Shown piece after piece: positions 42,191-52,063 of a stretch of 64,000 nt of DNA. The DNA is from BRH-c25 sp035627615. GTDB taxonomy: Bacteria > Bacillota > Clostridia > Lutisporales > Lutisporaceae. The stretch's first letter is position 1; each line of letters begins with the position of its first letter. The stretch spans positions 22,852-86,851 of the forward strand of contig DASPLL010000057.1 of assembly GCA_035627615.1 (NCBI GenBank), given 5' to 3'. The translations under genes and the position numbers were made by a program. The notes beneath the pieces are model-generated. The model did not search any database. It was not told where the DNA came from and saw only the letters and a program-made list of their open reading frames with translations.

Positions 42191-44993
42191 ATGAAATGGT
42201 ACTTGAACATGAAAATTTCTGTTAAGCTAATAACCGGTTTTTTGATCGTTGCATTAATTGCAGGAGCAGTCGGAGTAGTGGGCATAGTAAACCTACGACA
42301 TATTGAAAGAATAGATAAAGAGATGTACAATACAGCTGTGGAACCGATGGGTAAGATGACACAAGTATTGGAAACCTACCATAGAATGCAGGCTAATTTA
42401 AGAGATATGGTAATAAATAAAGACAGTGAATATAGAATTAAAGCGGAAGACAAAATCAAGGAACTGGAGAAAATTCTTTTTGATAATCTTACAGAGCTTG
42501 GAACAGATGTCAAAGAAAGAGAAGTACATACTACTTATGAGGAATTGGACAAGCTTATGAGAGAAAAGTATCTGCCATACCGGGATGAAATTATAGCTTT
42601 GCTGAACTCCTGACAGGATGAACAGGCAATTTCTCTTATCTATGGTGAGGGCGGCAGAATAACTGCTGATGTACAGACATTATTTGATAAGCTGTATGAT
42701 CTGATGACCAGACATGCAGAGCAGGATGCGAGCGAAAGTGACGCTGTAGCAGATGCAGCAACTGTTCAAATGATTGCCGTGGCTGCTGCAGCTATAATAA
42801 TAGCTATTATTCTTGGATTTTTCATAGCCCGAATAATCAGCAAACCTATCATAAAGCTAACTGCTGCTACTGATGCTCTGGCGCAGGGTGATATCAGCGT
42901 ATTATTGGGTTCAGGCACAAAGGATGAAGTCGGTAATCTTTCTAAATCCTTCAGCATAGTAATTGATAATATCAAATTGTTAATGAATGAAACAGAGACA
43001 ATGGTCAAAGCGGCAGAAAGCGGCAGATTGGATATCAGAGGGAATGAATTGCTGTTCAAAGGCTCCTGGAAAGCTTTATTAAACGGGGTGAACAATACTC
43101 TTGACACACTGGTGTCACATATTGATTCTATGCCTGCTCCGGTAATGATTATAGACAAAGACTACACAATTCAGTATATGAATAAAATAGGTGCGGATAT
43201 ACTCCGAACCCAGCAGAGTCAGCTTATAGGAACTAAGTGCTATGATAGTTTCAAGACATCAGACTGTCATACAAGTAAATGCGCGTGCACAAGGGCTATG
43301 CGGGAAGGGCAGAAGGCAAGCAGCGAAACTGATGCACATCCTAAAGGATTGAACCTTGATATTTCCTACACTGGAATTCCACTAAAAGATGAAAGTACTA
43401 ATATAATAGGCGCAATAGAACTGGTTGTAGATCAAACTGCCATAAAGACAGCGGCAAGAGTAGCCCAAAAACAGGCCGATTATCAGGAAAAGGAAGTTTC
43501 GAAGCTTATTATTGGTCTGGACAAGCTGGCAAAGGGTGACCTGCAGCTTGAAACCGAGGTGGCATCAGCAGATAGTGATACTATGTTAATACATGACAAT
43601 TTTGCTAAAATAAATCAGAGCCTTCAAACAAGTGTAGATGCAATAAAATTGATGTCTTCAGATGTAAACGCGCTTGCAAAGGCAGCAGTGGAAGGCAGAC
43701 TGGATATCCGTGCCGAAATTGCAAAGCATGAAGGTGATTTCAGAAAGATAGTTGAAGGCGTAAATGAAACTCTTGATGCTATTATCAAACCAATTACCGA
43801 AGCAGCTTCTGTAATGAAGCAAATGTCAAACGGCAACCTGCACGTTAATGTTGAAGGTAATTATCAGGGCGATCATGCAATCATCAAGGATGCTCTTAAT
43901 AGTACGATTAATGCTATACGTAGTTATATAAGCGAGATCCACAGGTTCTTACTGAAATGTCAAACGATAACTTTGATGTCGGTATAAGCGGGGATTTCAA
44001 AGGAGATTTCATTGAGATCAAGAGTAGTATAAACATGTTAATTAAGTCGATGAATGAAGTGCTTGGCAGAATTAACAGCGCAGCAGAGCAAGTGGCATCC
44101 GGTGCCGTCCAGATGTCTGATTCCAGATGGCTCTTTCTCAGGGAGCAACAGAGCAGGCAAGTGCTATAGAAGAGTTGACAGCTTCTCTAGAGGAAGTATC
44201 CTCGCAGACCAAGCTTAATGCGAAAAATGCAGGTGAAGCCAATGAACTGGCTGAGATCGCCAAATCAAATGCGGAGCATGGCAACAGGCAGATGCAGGAA
44301 ATGCTTAAGGCCATAGAGGAAATAAATGTGGCTTCCTCAAATATTTCCAAAATTATCAAGGTTATTGACGAAATTGCATTCCAAACAAATATACTGGCAC
44401 TAAACGCAGCTGTTGAAGCTGCAAGAGCCGGGCAGCACGGCAAAGGCTTTGCGGTAGTTGCAGAAGAGGTAAGAAACCTTGCTGCACGTTCAGCAAATGC
44501 TGCAAAAGAGACAACAGATATGATTGAAGGCTCTATAAACAAGACCGAAGGTGGCACCAGGATTGCCAATGAAACTGCCAAAGCTTTGAATGAGATTGTA
44601 GGTAATATATCAAAAGTGTCTGACCTTGTAAGCAACATAGCTATGGCTTCCAATGAGCAGGCTTCCGGCGTAGAGCAGATCAATCAGAGAATAATGCAAG
44701 TCTCCCAGGTGGTGCAGACCAATTCGGCTACAGCAGAGGAAAGTGCGGCATCCAGTGAAGAACTCTCAGGTCAGGCGTCACTTCTGAGGGAAATGGTGGG
44801 GAAATACACACTGAAAAAAGGAAGCACAGGAACCAGCAGACTTGATGATATAGACCCTGAAGTACTAAGAATGCTGGAGAGTATGGCTGAAAAGAAAAAA
44901 ATGACGGCAAATCCTGAGAGAGAAAACCATACTGAAGCTTCGGCTTCAAAAAATAAAATGTCTCTGAGTGACAGAGAATTCGGTAAGTATTAA
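42191..44993 (+). pseudogene. Broken PAS-containing methyl-accepting chemotaxis protein
   Basis: A receptor reading frame with three lesions. A TGA stands at 42611-42613 in the sensor domain (ALLNS-stop-QDEQAIS). One base is missing near 43945 (IHR...VLTEMSND). Another is missing near 44126 (MSDS...MALSQGATEQ). Otherwise the order is intact: membrane segment, four-helix sensor, membrane segment, HAMP, a PAS domain with a cysteine-rich KCYDSFKTSDCHTSKC stretch, more HAMP-like helices, the signalling hairpin and a terminal EFGKY. The last 290 codons closely match the first receptor. Decay looks recent. Independent sequencing errors at all three sites are less likely. Confidence 0.87.
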
Positions 44994-45016
44994 TAAATGG
45001 CATTAGTAAATCTGAA

Positions 45017-45040
45017 GGGGAGAGTCTTCGGGCTCTTCCC
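45017..45040 (+). promoter_or_regulatory. UUCG-capped hairpin before cheR
   Basis: GGGGAGAGTC (45017-45026) pairs with GGCTCTTCCC (45031-45040) with two G-U pairs and a TTCG tetraloop. It sits just upstream of the cheR ribosome binding site and may reduce or stabilise the downstream message. Confidence 0.6.
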
Positions 45041-45060
45041 TAAAAAGGCAGGTGATACAA

Positions 45061-45876
45061 ATGGTTTCTATAACGGAAAAAGAATTCAAACAGTTTGCAG
45101 AGTTCATAAAATCCAGCTATGGTATAAATTTGAAGGAAGAGAAGAAATCTCTGGTGATTGGAAGGCTTCATAACGTCCTGGCACAACAGGATTTTAAGAG
45201 TTTTTCCGATTACTATGACTATATTGTATCTGATAAGACAGGGAATGCAGTAACCGTACTTATAGATAAGATAACGACCAATCATACCTTCTTCATGCGG
45301 GAAGCAGATCATTTTCATTACTTTAAGAACATAGTACTCCCATATCTGGTTGATAAAGTCAGGGATAAGGATTTGAGGATCTGGAGCGCAGGGTGCTCCA
45401 GCGGAGAGGAACCCTATACCCTTTCAATGATAATGGATGAGTATTTTGGAAGTGAAAAGCAGCTATGGGATTCCAAGGTGCTGGCCACGGACATCTCAAG
45501 CAAAGTGCTGAGCATTGCCCAAAAAGGAGTGTATAGTAATGATGAGATCGCTTCACTGCCCGCACAGTGGCGTCTCAGCTACTTTAAAAAATATGACTAT
45601 GAAAACTCCATACTTGTCGATAGAGTACGCGACGAGGTTATATATAGAAAGTTCAATCTTATGGAAGCAGTTTTTCCATTTAAGCGCAAGTTTCATGTGA
45701 TATTTTGCAGGAATGTTATGATCTATTTTGACGGCAAGACCAGGGATGAGCTTGTGAATAGGTTTTACCAGCACCTGGAGCAGGGCGGTTATTTATTTAT
45801 CGGTCATTCTGAATCGCTGAACCGGGAGACGACTCGTTTTAAATATATTATGCCTGCTGTGTATAGAAAGGAATAA
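45061..45876 (+). CDS. cheR: CheR protein-glutamate methyltransferase
   Basis: Methylates receptor glutamates using AdoMet; 271 residues. It has the CheR N-terminal helical domain, then TTNHTFFMREADHF and the AdoMet-binding SAGCSSGEEPYTLSM. IFCRNVMIYFD follows near the C-terminal part. The ATG at 45061 follows AGGTG; a GTG at 45052 belongs to that site. The receptor C-terminal EFGKY motif would be the docking site for the CheR beta-subdomain. An old fragment of a second cheR is at 42070-42168. Confidence 0.93.
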   Translation: MVSITEKEFKQFAEFIKSSYGINLKEEKKSLVIGRLHNVLAQQDFKSFSDYYDYIVSDKTGNAVTVLIDKITTNHTFFMREADHFHYFKNIVLPYLVDKVRDKDLRIWSAGCSSGEEPYTLSMIMDEYFGSEKQLWDSKVLATDISSKVLSIAQKGVYSNDEIASLPAQWRLSYFKKYDYENSILVDRVRDEVIYRKFNLMEAVFPFKRKFHVIFCRNVMIYFDGKTRDELVNRFYQHLEQGGYLFIGHSESLNRETTRFKYIMPAVYRKE

Positions 45877-45881
45877 AGCTT

Positions 45882-46904
45882 ATGAAGAAAATCAGGGTAT
45901 TAATTGTGGATGACAGCACTGTATCCAGAACGGTGTTGTCAAAAGGCCTTTCAGCAGATCCGGCTATTGAGGTAGTAGCAACAGCCTCCGACCCCTTTGA
46001 TGCCAGGGACAAGATACTTGCTTATGAGCCGGATGTAATGACCTGCGATGTGGAAATGCCCAGAATGAATGGAATTGAGTTTGTAAGAAGGCTTATTCCC
46101 CAATATCCTATACCTGTGATAATGGTCAGCGGTGTAAGTAATGCAGTATTTGACGCCATGAATGCGGGTGCAGTGGATTTTATCACAAAGCCTGAGCTTG
46201 CATCGGTCAATAGTGTAGAAGCTTTTATCAACGAACTGATAGAAAAGGTGAAGACTGCTGCTACAGCTAATATGACATACTTAAGGAATAAGGACAATTC
46301 TTTAAGTGTATTGGAGAAAAAGAATATATATTCTGATAGAATTATTGCTATAGGAGCTTCAACAGGAGGCACTGAGGCCATATATAACATATTGAAATAC
46401 CTTCCCAATAATATCCCGGGGATTGTAATAGTGCAGCATATTCCACCGGTCTTCTCACGTATGTTTGCAGAGCGTTTGAACAACAGCACTTCATTAAATG
46501 TAAAGGAAGCCAGTCCGGGGGAATTTGTTGAAAAAGGGCGGGTGCTGATAGCGCCCGGAGACCGGCATATGAGGATCAAAAAACTGGGAGACCGATATGG
46601 GGTGGAATGCTTTGAGGGGGACAAAGTGAATGGGCACTGCCCTTCTGTTGATGTCCTGTTTGAATCGGTAGCAAAAGAAGCTGGCAGCAAAGCAATAGGG
46701 GTAATACTCACCGGTATGGGTTATGACGGTGCAAAAGGCCTTCTTGCCATGAGACGCAAAGGCGCAAGAACTATTGGGCAGGATGAACATTCATGTGTGG
46801 TATACGGAATGCCCAAAGTAGCATTTAGTGTCGGCGCTGTTGAGAAGCAGGTATCACTGGATGATATGCCGAAGCTTTTATACTCAATGTTGTGCAAGGA
46901 GTAA
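45882..46904 (+). CDS. cheB: CheB methylesterase/glutamine deamidase
   Basis: Response-regulator esterase of 340 residues. The receiver domain has LIVDDSTVSR and the Asp in MTCDVEMPRMNG. After a linker, the esterase domain contains the catalytic Ser in GASTGGTEA, His in VQHIPPVF and Asp in LTGMGYDGA, so the triad is complete. The stop of cheR is 5 nt upstream. It reverses CheR methylation when phosphorylated by CheA. Confidence 0.94.
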   Translation: MKKIRVLIVDDSTVSRTVLSKGLSADPAIEVVATASDPFDARDKILAYEPDVMTCDVEMPRMNGIEFVRRLIPQYPIPVIMVSGVSNAVFDAMNAGAVDFITKPELASVNSVEAFINELIEKVKTAATANMTYLRNKDNSLSVLEKKNIYSDRIIAIGASTGGTEAIYNILKYLPNNIPGIVIVQHIPPVFSRMFAERLNNSTSLNVKEASPGEFVEKGRVLIAPGDRHMRIKKLGDRYGVECFEGDKVNGHCPSVDVLFESVAKEAGSKAIGVILTGMGYDGAKGLLAMRRKGARTIGQDEHSCVVYGMPKVAFSVGAVEKQVSLDDMPKLLYSMLCKE

Positions 46905-46906
46905 TT

Positions 46907-47377
46907 ATGGAAAAAATCGTAGGACTCGGGGATTGTGCAGTATCAGCCAACCCTGAAGAAAAAATAATAACTCACGCACTTGCATCCTGTGTTGCAGTAA
47001 CAGCTTACAGTCCTTGGAAAAAGGTTGCGGGGATGCTTCATATTGTACTGCCTTGTACAATACAAAGTCAAAAGGATAATGCAAGTCCGTACTATTATGC
47101 AGTCACCGGGATACCCCTGATGATTGACAGGATGTGCGGAGAATATGGCTGCAACAGGAGTGAGCTTAACATAAAACTGTTTGGTGGAGCGGATTCCATC
47201 AGAGAAAAAGATGTTTTCAAGCTAGGTCAAAAGAATAAGCAGATGGCTGAAAAGGTATTGACAGATATGAAGCTTTCTTTCGATGCATCAGAAACAGGAG
47301 GGGTATTGAGCCGAACTCTGGAGATGGATGTAGCGTCAGGAGTGATTATAGTGAGATATCAGCCTATTACTATATAA
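46907..47377 (+). CDS. cheD: CheD receptor deamidase
   Basis: A 156-residue chemoreceptor glutamine deamidase. The catalytic Cys is in LASCVAVTAY and the His in GMLHIVLP; the Thr in ITHALAS fits the third position. In Firmicutes CheD also interacts with CheC/CheX-type phosphatases, and a cheX gene is at 19256. The ATG at 46907 follows AAGGAG, which overlaps the end of cheB, so the genes are coupled. Confidence 0.92.
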   Translation: MEKIVGLGDCAVSANPEEKIITHALASCVAVTAYSPWKKVAGMLHIVLPCTIQSQKDNASPYYYAVTGIPLMIDRMCGEYGCNRSELNIKLFGGADSIREKDVFKLGQKNKQMAEKVLTDMKLSFDASETGGVLSRTLEMDVASGVIIVRYQPITI

Positions 47378-47392
47378 CACGGAGGCGACAGC

Positions 47393-50300
47393 ATGGGTTC
47401 ATATATGGAGAATCACAAATTTGCAGAGGTTGCCCTTACATGTATTGATGAAGGCATTATTTTTACAGATCCGAGGGGAAGAATCTTATACATGAATCCG
47501 GTTGCAGAGGATATTACAGGCTTCGGTTCGGGAGATGTGCAGGGTAAGGAGCTGAGTGCGGTATTTACCTTATCTTATGCTGAGACAGGGGTAACGGTGG
47601 AAGATTTTGTAGCTAAGGCGATCTGTACTGTTGCACCTGTAAGGTTAACCCAAAATACTGTATTTTCGACAAAGGCTGGGGAGAAAAAGTATATATCTAT
47701 AATATGTTCACCGGTGAGAGCTTTTGATGGTGGGATTACCGGCACAGTAATGGCCTTCAGGGATATCACTGACAGCAAAATAACCGAGGAGGGGCTGAGG
47801 CGGTATCGGATACTGTCAGAGAATGCCCGTGACATTATCTTCTTTGTTGAAATGGATGGCAGGATTATCGAAGTAAACAAAGCTGCAGTCAATGAATATG
47901 GCTATACATATGAAGAACTATGTTCAATGAACATACGTGAAATCAGGAGAAACTGGAATATTACAAAAGAGCAAATGGAACAGGTAAATATACAGGGAGT
48001 CACCTTTGAAGCCTTTCACTACCGTAAGGATGGCAGTTCTTTCCCTGTAGAAGTGAGTTCCCAGGGAACTGTAATAGGCAGCAGGCCTGTACTCTTAAGT
48101 ATTGTAAGGAATATAACCGACCGCAGGCTGGTAGAAAAGGTTTTGTACGAAAGTGAAAAAAAATATAGGACACTGTTCAATACCGCATCTGATGCAATAT
48201 ATCTTTATGAGATAATTGAGGACAGTGAAAAGCTGGGGAAGATCATAGAAGTTAATGACATAACCTGCTGGAGGCTGGGATATTCAAGAGATGAGATGAT
48301 GGGACTCCATGTTATGGACTTTAACAGAAATGGTAGTAATAAGCAGGTTGCTTCAATAATCAATATGATTATTAAAAAAGGTAATTATACCTATGAGAAC
48401 ATCCATGTCACCAAAGACGGCAGGGAAATACCAATTGAAGTAAATGCGCACTATATTGAAATGAATGGCAAAAAGTATATATACTCTCTCGCCCGTGACA
48501 TAACAGAGAGGAAAAAGGCGGAGTCACTCATAAGGAAAAGCCAGGCAAAGTATTACTCCTTATTCATGAATCTCATGGATGCATTTGCATACTGCAGTAT
48601 AATGTACGATGAAGATGGTAAACCTGAAGATTTTGTTATAACTGAAATTAATAACGCTTTTGAAAAAATGTTCAATAAAAAGCTGGAAGAGGTCGTAGGG
48701 AAGACCTGTACTGAGATGTTCCCTGTATTTTGCAGCTGCCTACTGAGACGGCTTAAAGAAAGCCAAAAAGAAAACGGCAGGATTGATAATGTAAGGATCA
48801 ATGATTACTATCTGGAAGAATTGAAGCAGTGGTGCTCATTTCTGATATTCGAGCCTGATAAAGGCTTCCTGGCGATTACAATTGTACAGATCACAGAAAA
48901 AAAGCTCGCAGAAGTAGAATTAAAAAAAGCAAAGGAAGAAGCTGAAGCAGCCAACAAGGCCAAAAGTGAATTCCTGGCCAACATGAGTCATGAAATCCGG
49001 ACTCCGATAAACGGCATGGTGGGCATGATCGACCTTACTCTCCTGACACAACTAGACAATGAACAGCGGGATAATCTCTATCTGGCTAAAATCTGTGCAG
49101 ATTCATTATTGAGGATTATCAATGATATTCTGGACTTTTCCAAGATGGAGGCCGGAAAGCTGGTCATCGAAAAAGTCAATTTTGATGTTAAAGAGCTGGT
49201 GACAGATCTGGTAAAAGTACATTCGGTAAGCGCCTCGCAAAAAGGTATTGAGCTGAGTTACGAGCTTCCCTCGGATATACCCAGGTATTTGAAGGGAGAT
49301 CCTGTAAGACTCAGGCAGGTGTTCAACAATCTCATCAATAATGCTATAAAGTTTACCGAAGAAGGGGAAGTCTGCGTTTGCATCAAAAATAGCAGTGAAA
49401 ATCACGGTTCCATAGAGCTTTTGTTTTCTGTGTCGGATACAGGTATAGGGATTTCAGAAGAGGACATCAGGAGATTATTCAAGACCTTCAGCCAGTTGGA
49501 CGGTTCATTTACTAAAAAGCACAGTGGTACAGGACTTGGATTGGTTATATCCAAGCAGCTCACTGAAATGATGGGTGGCAAGCTGTGGGTAGAAAGCAAG
49601 GTAGGAAAAGGCAGCACCTTCTTTTTCAAGCTCAGCTTCACGGTAGGCAGAGAAAGAAATGAAGGGTACCAATATATGCCTAACTTGTATAAGACCTTGA
49701 ATGCCCTTAATATACTTGTTGTTGAGGATGATACAATAAGCAGGAAAGTAATTGAGAAAATGCTTGCAGAGAAGGGCCATCACGTAGATATTGCACAGAA
49801 TGGGCTGGAAGCCCTGGAAAGAACCCGGGATAAGGTCTACGATGTGATATTGATGGATATCCAGATGCCTGAGATGAATGGCCTGGAGGCAACCCGGATA
49901 ATAAGGGAAATGGAAGGAACGGAAAGGCATACACCAATAATAGCACTGACAGCATATGCCCTGCAGGGTGACAGGGAGAAATTCCTGGCATTGGGCATTG
50001 ATGAATATATCCCCAAACCTGTTCATATGGATGAGCTGTCTTATACTCTTGAGCACATCCATAATTATAAGGTACAGCCTTTAGATATTGAAGCATTCAG
50101 TGGTGTAGCCGTCAATGAGTCAGGTGAAGTTATATTTGTGGAAAAGAATAAAACAGGCTTGAAGAAAGAGAATATGCCATTAGTGGAGAGAATAGGGGAG
50201 GAAATTGAAAAGTTTTTAACCTTTGTTGAAAGTGGAGATTTACTGGCTATTGAAGGTGTGGCAAACAAGGTAAAAACTATGTCAAATGAACTAAATGCAG

Positions 50301-50425
50301 ATGAAGTCAAGAGTGCGGCCTTTAAGGTCGAGCTTGCTGCCAGACGGGGAAACCTGCAGGATGCAGTCAGGCAAATAATAAAAGTAAGAGAAGAATATGA
50401 AATATTCAATAAATCAGTGATGTAG
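47393..50425 (+). CDS. PAS hybrid sensor histidine kinase with a degenerate Hpt-like tail
   Basis: A predicted cytoplasmic hybrid kinase of 1010 residues with no membrane segments seen. Several PAS domains occupy residues about 10-510. HisKA has the phospho-His in MSHEIRTPINGM (residue 533). The ATPase domain has NLINNAIKFTEEG and DTGIGI with SGTGLGL. The receiver has Asp 822 in LMDIQMPEMNG. The last 100 residues look like an Hpt helix bundle (AIEGVANKVKTMSNELNA), but the usual phospho-His position is Asn 958. AGGCGAC with GGAGG precedes the ATG. It ends the che cluster with a partner receiver gene. Confidence 0.9.
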   Translation: MGSYMENHKFAEVALTCIDEGIIFTDPRGRILYMNPVAEDITGFGSGDVQGKELSAVFTLSYAETGVTVEDFVAKAICTVAPVRLTQNTVFSTKAGEKKYISIICSPVRAFDGGITGTVMAFRDITDSKITEEGLRRYRILSENARDIIFFVEMDGRIIEVNKAAVNEYGYTYEELCSMNIREIRRNWNITKEQMEQVNIQGVTFEAFHYRKDGSSFPVEVSSQGTVIGSRPVLLSIVRNITDRRLVEKVLYESEKKYRTLFNTASDAIYLYEIIEDSEKLGKIIEVNDITCWRLGYSRDEMMGLHVMDFNRNGSNKQVASIINMIIKKGNYTYENIHVTKDGREIPIEVNAHYIEMNGKKYIYSLARDITERKKAESLIRKSQAKYYSLFMNLMDAFAYCSIMYDEDGKPEDFVITEINNAFEKMFNKKLEEVVGKTCTEMFPVFCSCLLRRLKESQKENGRIDNVRINDYYLEELKQWCSFLIFEPDKGFLAITIVQITEKKLAEVELKKAKEEAEAANKAKSEFLANMSHEIRTPINGMVGMIDLTLLTQLDNEQRDNLYLAKICADSLLRIINDILDFSKMEAGKLVIEKVNFDVKELVTDLVKVHSVSASQKGIELSYELPSDIPRYLKGDPVRLRQVFNNLINNAIKFTEEGEVCVCIKNSSENHGSIELLFSVSDTGIGISEEDIRRLFKTFSQLDGSFTKKHSGTGLGLVISKQLTEMMGGKLWVESKVGKGSTFFFKLSFTVGRERNEGYQYMPNLYKTLNALNILVVEDDTISRKVIEKMLAEKGHHVDIAQNGLEALERTRDKVYDVILMDIQMPEMNGLEATRIIREMEGTERHTPIIALTAYALQGDREKFLALGIDEYIPKPVHMDELSYTLEHIHNYKVQPLDIEAFSGVAVNESGEVIFVEKNKTGLKKENMPLVERIGEEIEKFLTFVESGDLLAIEGVANKVKTMSNELNADEVKSAAFKVELAARRGNLQDAVRQIIKVREEYEIFNKSVM

Positions 50426-50443
50426 TATAAAGGAGGTATGGAA

Positions 50444-50866
50444 ATGAGGATATTGATTGCAGAAGACGATATGGTCAGCAGAAAGTTTTTGCTCAAATTC
50501 CTTTCTCAGTATGGTGAGTGCGATATGGTTGTTGATGGACTTGAGGCACTGGATGCATACCTCATGTCTGTAAAGGATAAGGAGCCATATAACCTCATTT
50601 GTCTGGATATAATGATGCCCAAGGTTGATGGGGTCAAGGTGCTGAAGGCTATAAGGGATCTGGAGACACAGAAAGGAATTCTGCCGGAGAAGAGGAGCAA
50701 AATAATTATGACTACAGCTTTAGCAGAGTCACAATATGTTCAGAATGCATTTGAGATCGGCTGCGAGGCTTATGCGGCAAAACCGATTGATACACAAAAG
50801 CTTGTTGATGTGATGAGAAAGCTGGGACTTATAGAGAGCAGTAATATAACAGGCGAAAAACTGTAG
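50444..50866 (+). CDS. Single-domain response regulator
   Basis: A CheY-like receiver of 140 residues: acidic pair in IAEDDMVSR, phospho-acceptor Asp in LDIMMPKVDG, Thr in MTTALAE and Lys in AKPIDTQ. The ATG at 50444 is preferred because AGGAGG (50431-50436) is 7 nt upstream; an ATG at 50438 is too close. It follows the hybrid kinase by 18 nt and is its likely partner. There is no output domain. Confidence 0.9.
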   Translation: MRILIAEDDMVSRKFLLKFLSQYGECDMVVDGLEALDAYLMSVKDKEPYNLICLDIMMPKVDGVKVLKAIRDLETQKGILPEKRSKIIMTTALAESQYVQNAFEIGCEAYAAKPIDTQKLVDVMRKLGLIESSNITGEKL

Positions 50867-50870
50867 GGTA

Positions 50871-50898
50871 AAAGAGCCATCTTAGGGTGGCTCTTTTT
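50871..50898 (+). terminator. Intrinsic terminator of the chemotaxis cluster
   Basis: AAAGAGCCATC (50871-50881) pairs with GGTGGCTCTTT (50886-50896) around TTAG, followed by T residues. One G-U pair is present. Confidence 0.9.
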
Positions 50899-50941
50899 GT
50901 TTAATATTTTATAAATTTATAGCAAATAATACATTTATATA

Positions 50942-50970
50942 TTGAAATTGGAATTTGCATATAATATAAT
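50942..50970 (+). promoter_or_regulatory. Predicted sigma-A promoter of the glycolytic operon
   Basis: TTGAAA (50942-50947) and TATAAT (50965-50970) are 17 nt apart. Transcription would begin near 50977, at the edge of the CggR operator. Confidence 0.78.
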
Positions 50971-50978
50971 ATTTTCAA

Positions 50979-51014
50979 CGGGACGTAATTATTATATGTG
51001 GGATAAAATTTATC
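50979..51014 (+). promoter_or_regulatory. Candidate CggR operator (two direct repeats)
   Basis: CGGGAC at 50979-50984 and TGGGAT at 50999-51004 start exactly 20 nt apart, and the second is followed by six bases and TATC. The described Bacillus CggR operator is a tandem CGGGAC-N6-TGTC with the same 20-nt spacing. The site lies just downstream of the promoter and upstream of cggR, so the operon would repress itself. Confidence 0.65.
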
Positions 51015-51029
51015 CATAGAGGTAATAAA

Positions 51030-52061
51030 ATGAGCGAACTTATAAATCTGCAGAAGAGACTGGTTCCCGAAGTAATTGAAATTACTGAAAAAAGGTACAG
51101 TATACTAAGGACAATAGAGTTCAACCAGCCTGTAGGAAGACGGGCACTGGCAGGAATACTCGGACAGAGTGAACGATGGGTAAGAAGTGAGCTGGATATT
51201 TTAAAGAATCAGAACCTTATTGACATACAGGCTCTCGGCATGATGGTAACAGAGGAAGGCAAAGAGATCATATATAAGCTCAGGGACTACATATCAGAGC
51301 TTAAAGGGCTCAAGGACCTTGAAGAAACAGTCAAAGCAATGCTCGGCATAAAAGAGTTCATTGTAGTTCCCGGGGATGCCGAAAGTGACCATCAGGTGAT
51401 TGTTGAGATAGCCAAGGTCGCCTTTGAGTACCTTAAGGGAATAATTGAGGATAACGATATAATAACAGTAAGCGGTGGCTATTCTGCATTATCTGTGGCT
51501 GAGAATGCTTACAGCGTTGATGCACAGAATGTGACAGTAGTCCCTGCCAGGGGCGGAATAAAAGCTGACCTGGAGCGTCAGGCGAACATAGTTGCAGCTA
51601 AATTGGCAAAAAATATGGGTGGAAACTATTATCTCCTGCATCTTCCTGACAACATCAGTGAGGATATGTTGAACAGAATGTCCGATGACCCGGATATAGC
51701 CAAAATTCTCAATTATATTGCAAATACCGATATTTTGATATATGGCTTCAGTTCCTTTGAATCAATATGCAGGAAAAGAAATTTCACAGATGACGAAGTC
51801 GAAAGGCTGAAAGGCCTGGAAGTTAGGGCAGAGGCTGTAGGCTGCTATTTTGACGCAAATGGAAAAATAGTGTATAAGTCAGGGAGCGTAGGTATAAAAC
51901 CGGAGTATTTAGACAGCATAAAGACTATGATAGCAGTGGGCGGAGGAATCCATAAGGCCGAGCCCATAGTATTGGTAAACAGGGGCAGGAAAAACAGAGT
52001 AGTTGTAACAGATGAGGCTGCTGCCCGTGAAATATATAAGATATTAAAAGGAGGAAATTGA
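51030..52061 (+). CDS. cggR: Central glycolytic genes regulator (SorC family)
   Basis: Repressor of 343 residues with an N-terminal helix-turn-helix (GRRALAGILGQSERWVRSEL, about residues 32-51). A SorC-type sugar-phosphate-binding domain follows (VSGGYSALSVAENA, NVTVVPARGG). In relatives fructose-1,6-bisphosphate relieves repression. Its place directly before gap, with an operator at its own promoter, fits CggR. AGAGGTAA precedes the ATG at 51030. The stop is 2 nt before gap. Confidence 0.92.
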   Translation: MSELINLQKRLVPEVIEITEKRYSILRTIEFNQPVGRRALAGILGQSERWVRSELDILKNQNLIDIQALGMMVTEEGKEIIYKLRDYISELKGLKDLEETVKAMLGIKEFIVVPGDAESDHQVIVEIAKVAFEYLKGIIEDNDIITVSGGYSALSVAENAYSVDAQNVTVVPARGGIKADLERQANIVAAKLAKNMGGNYYLLHLPDNISEDMLNRMSDDPDIAKILNYIANTDILIYGFSSFESICRKRNFTDDEVERLKGLEVRAEAVGCYFDANGKIVYKSGSVGIKPEYLDSIKTMIAVGGGIHKAEPIVLVNRGRKNRVVVTDEAAAREIYKILKGGN

Positions 52062-52063
52062 AA

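Noticed and set aside
42611..42613. In-frame TGA in the second mcp read as selenocysteine
   Set aside because: The genome does use Sec, but the matching receptor has no Cys/Sec here, and the same gene carries two frameshifts, so decay is the simpler explanation.
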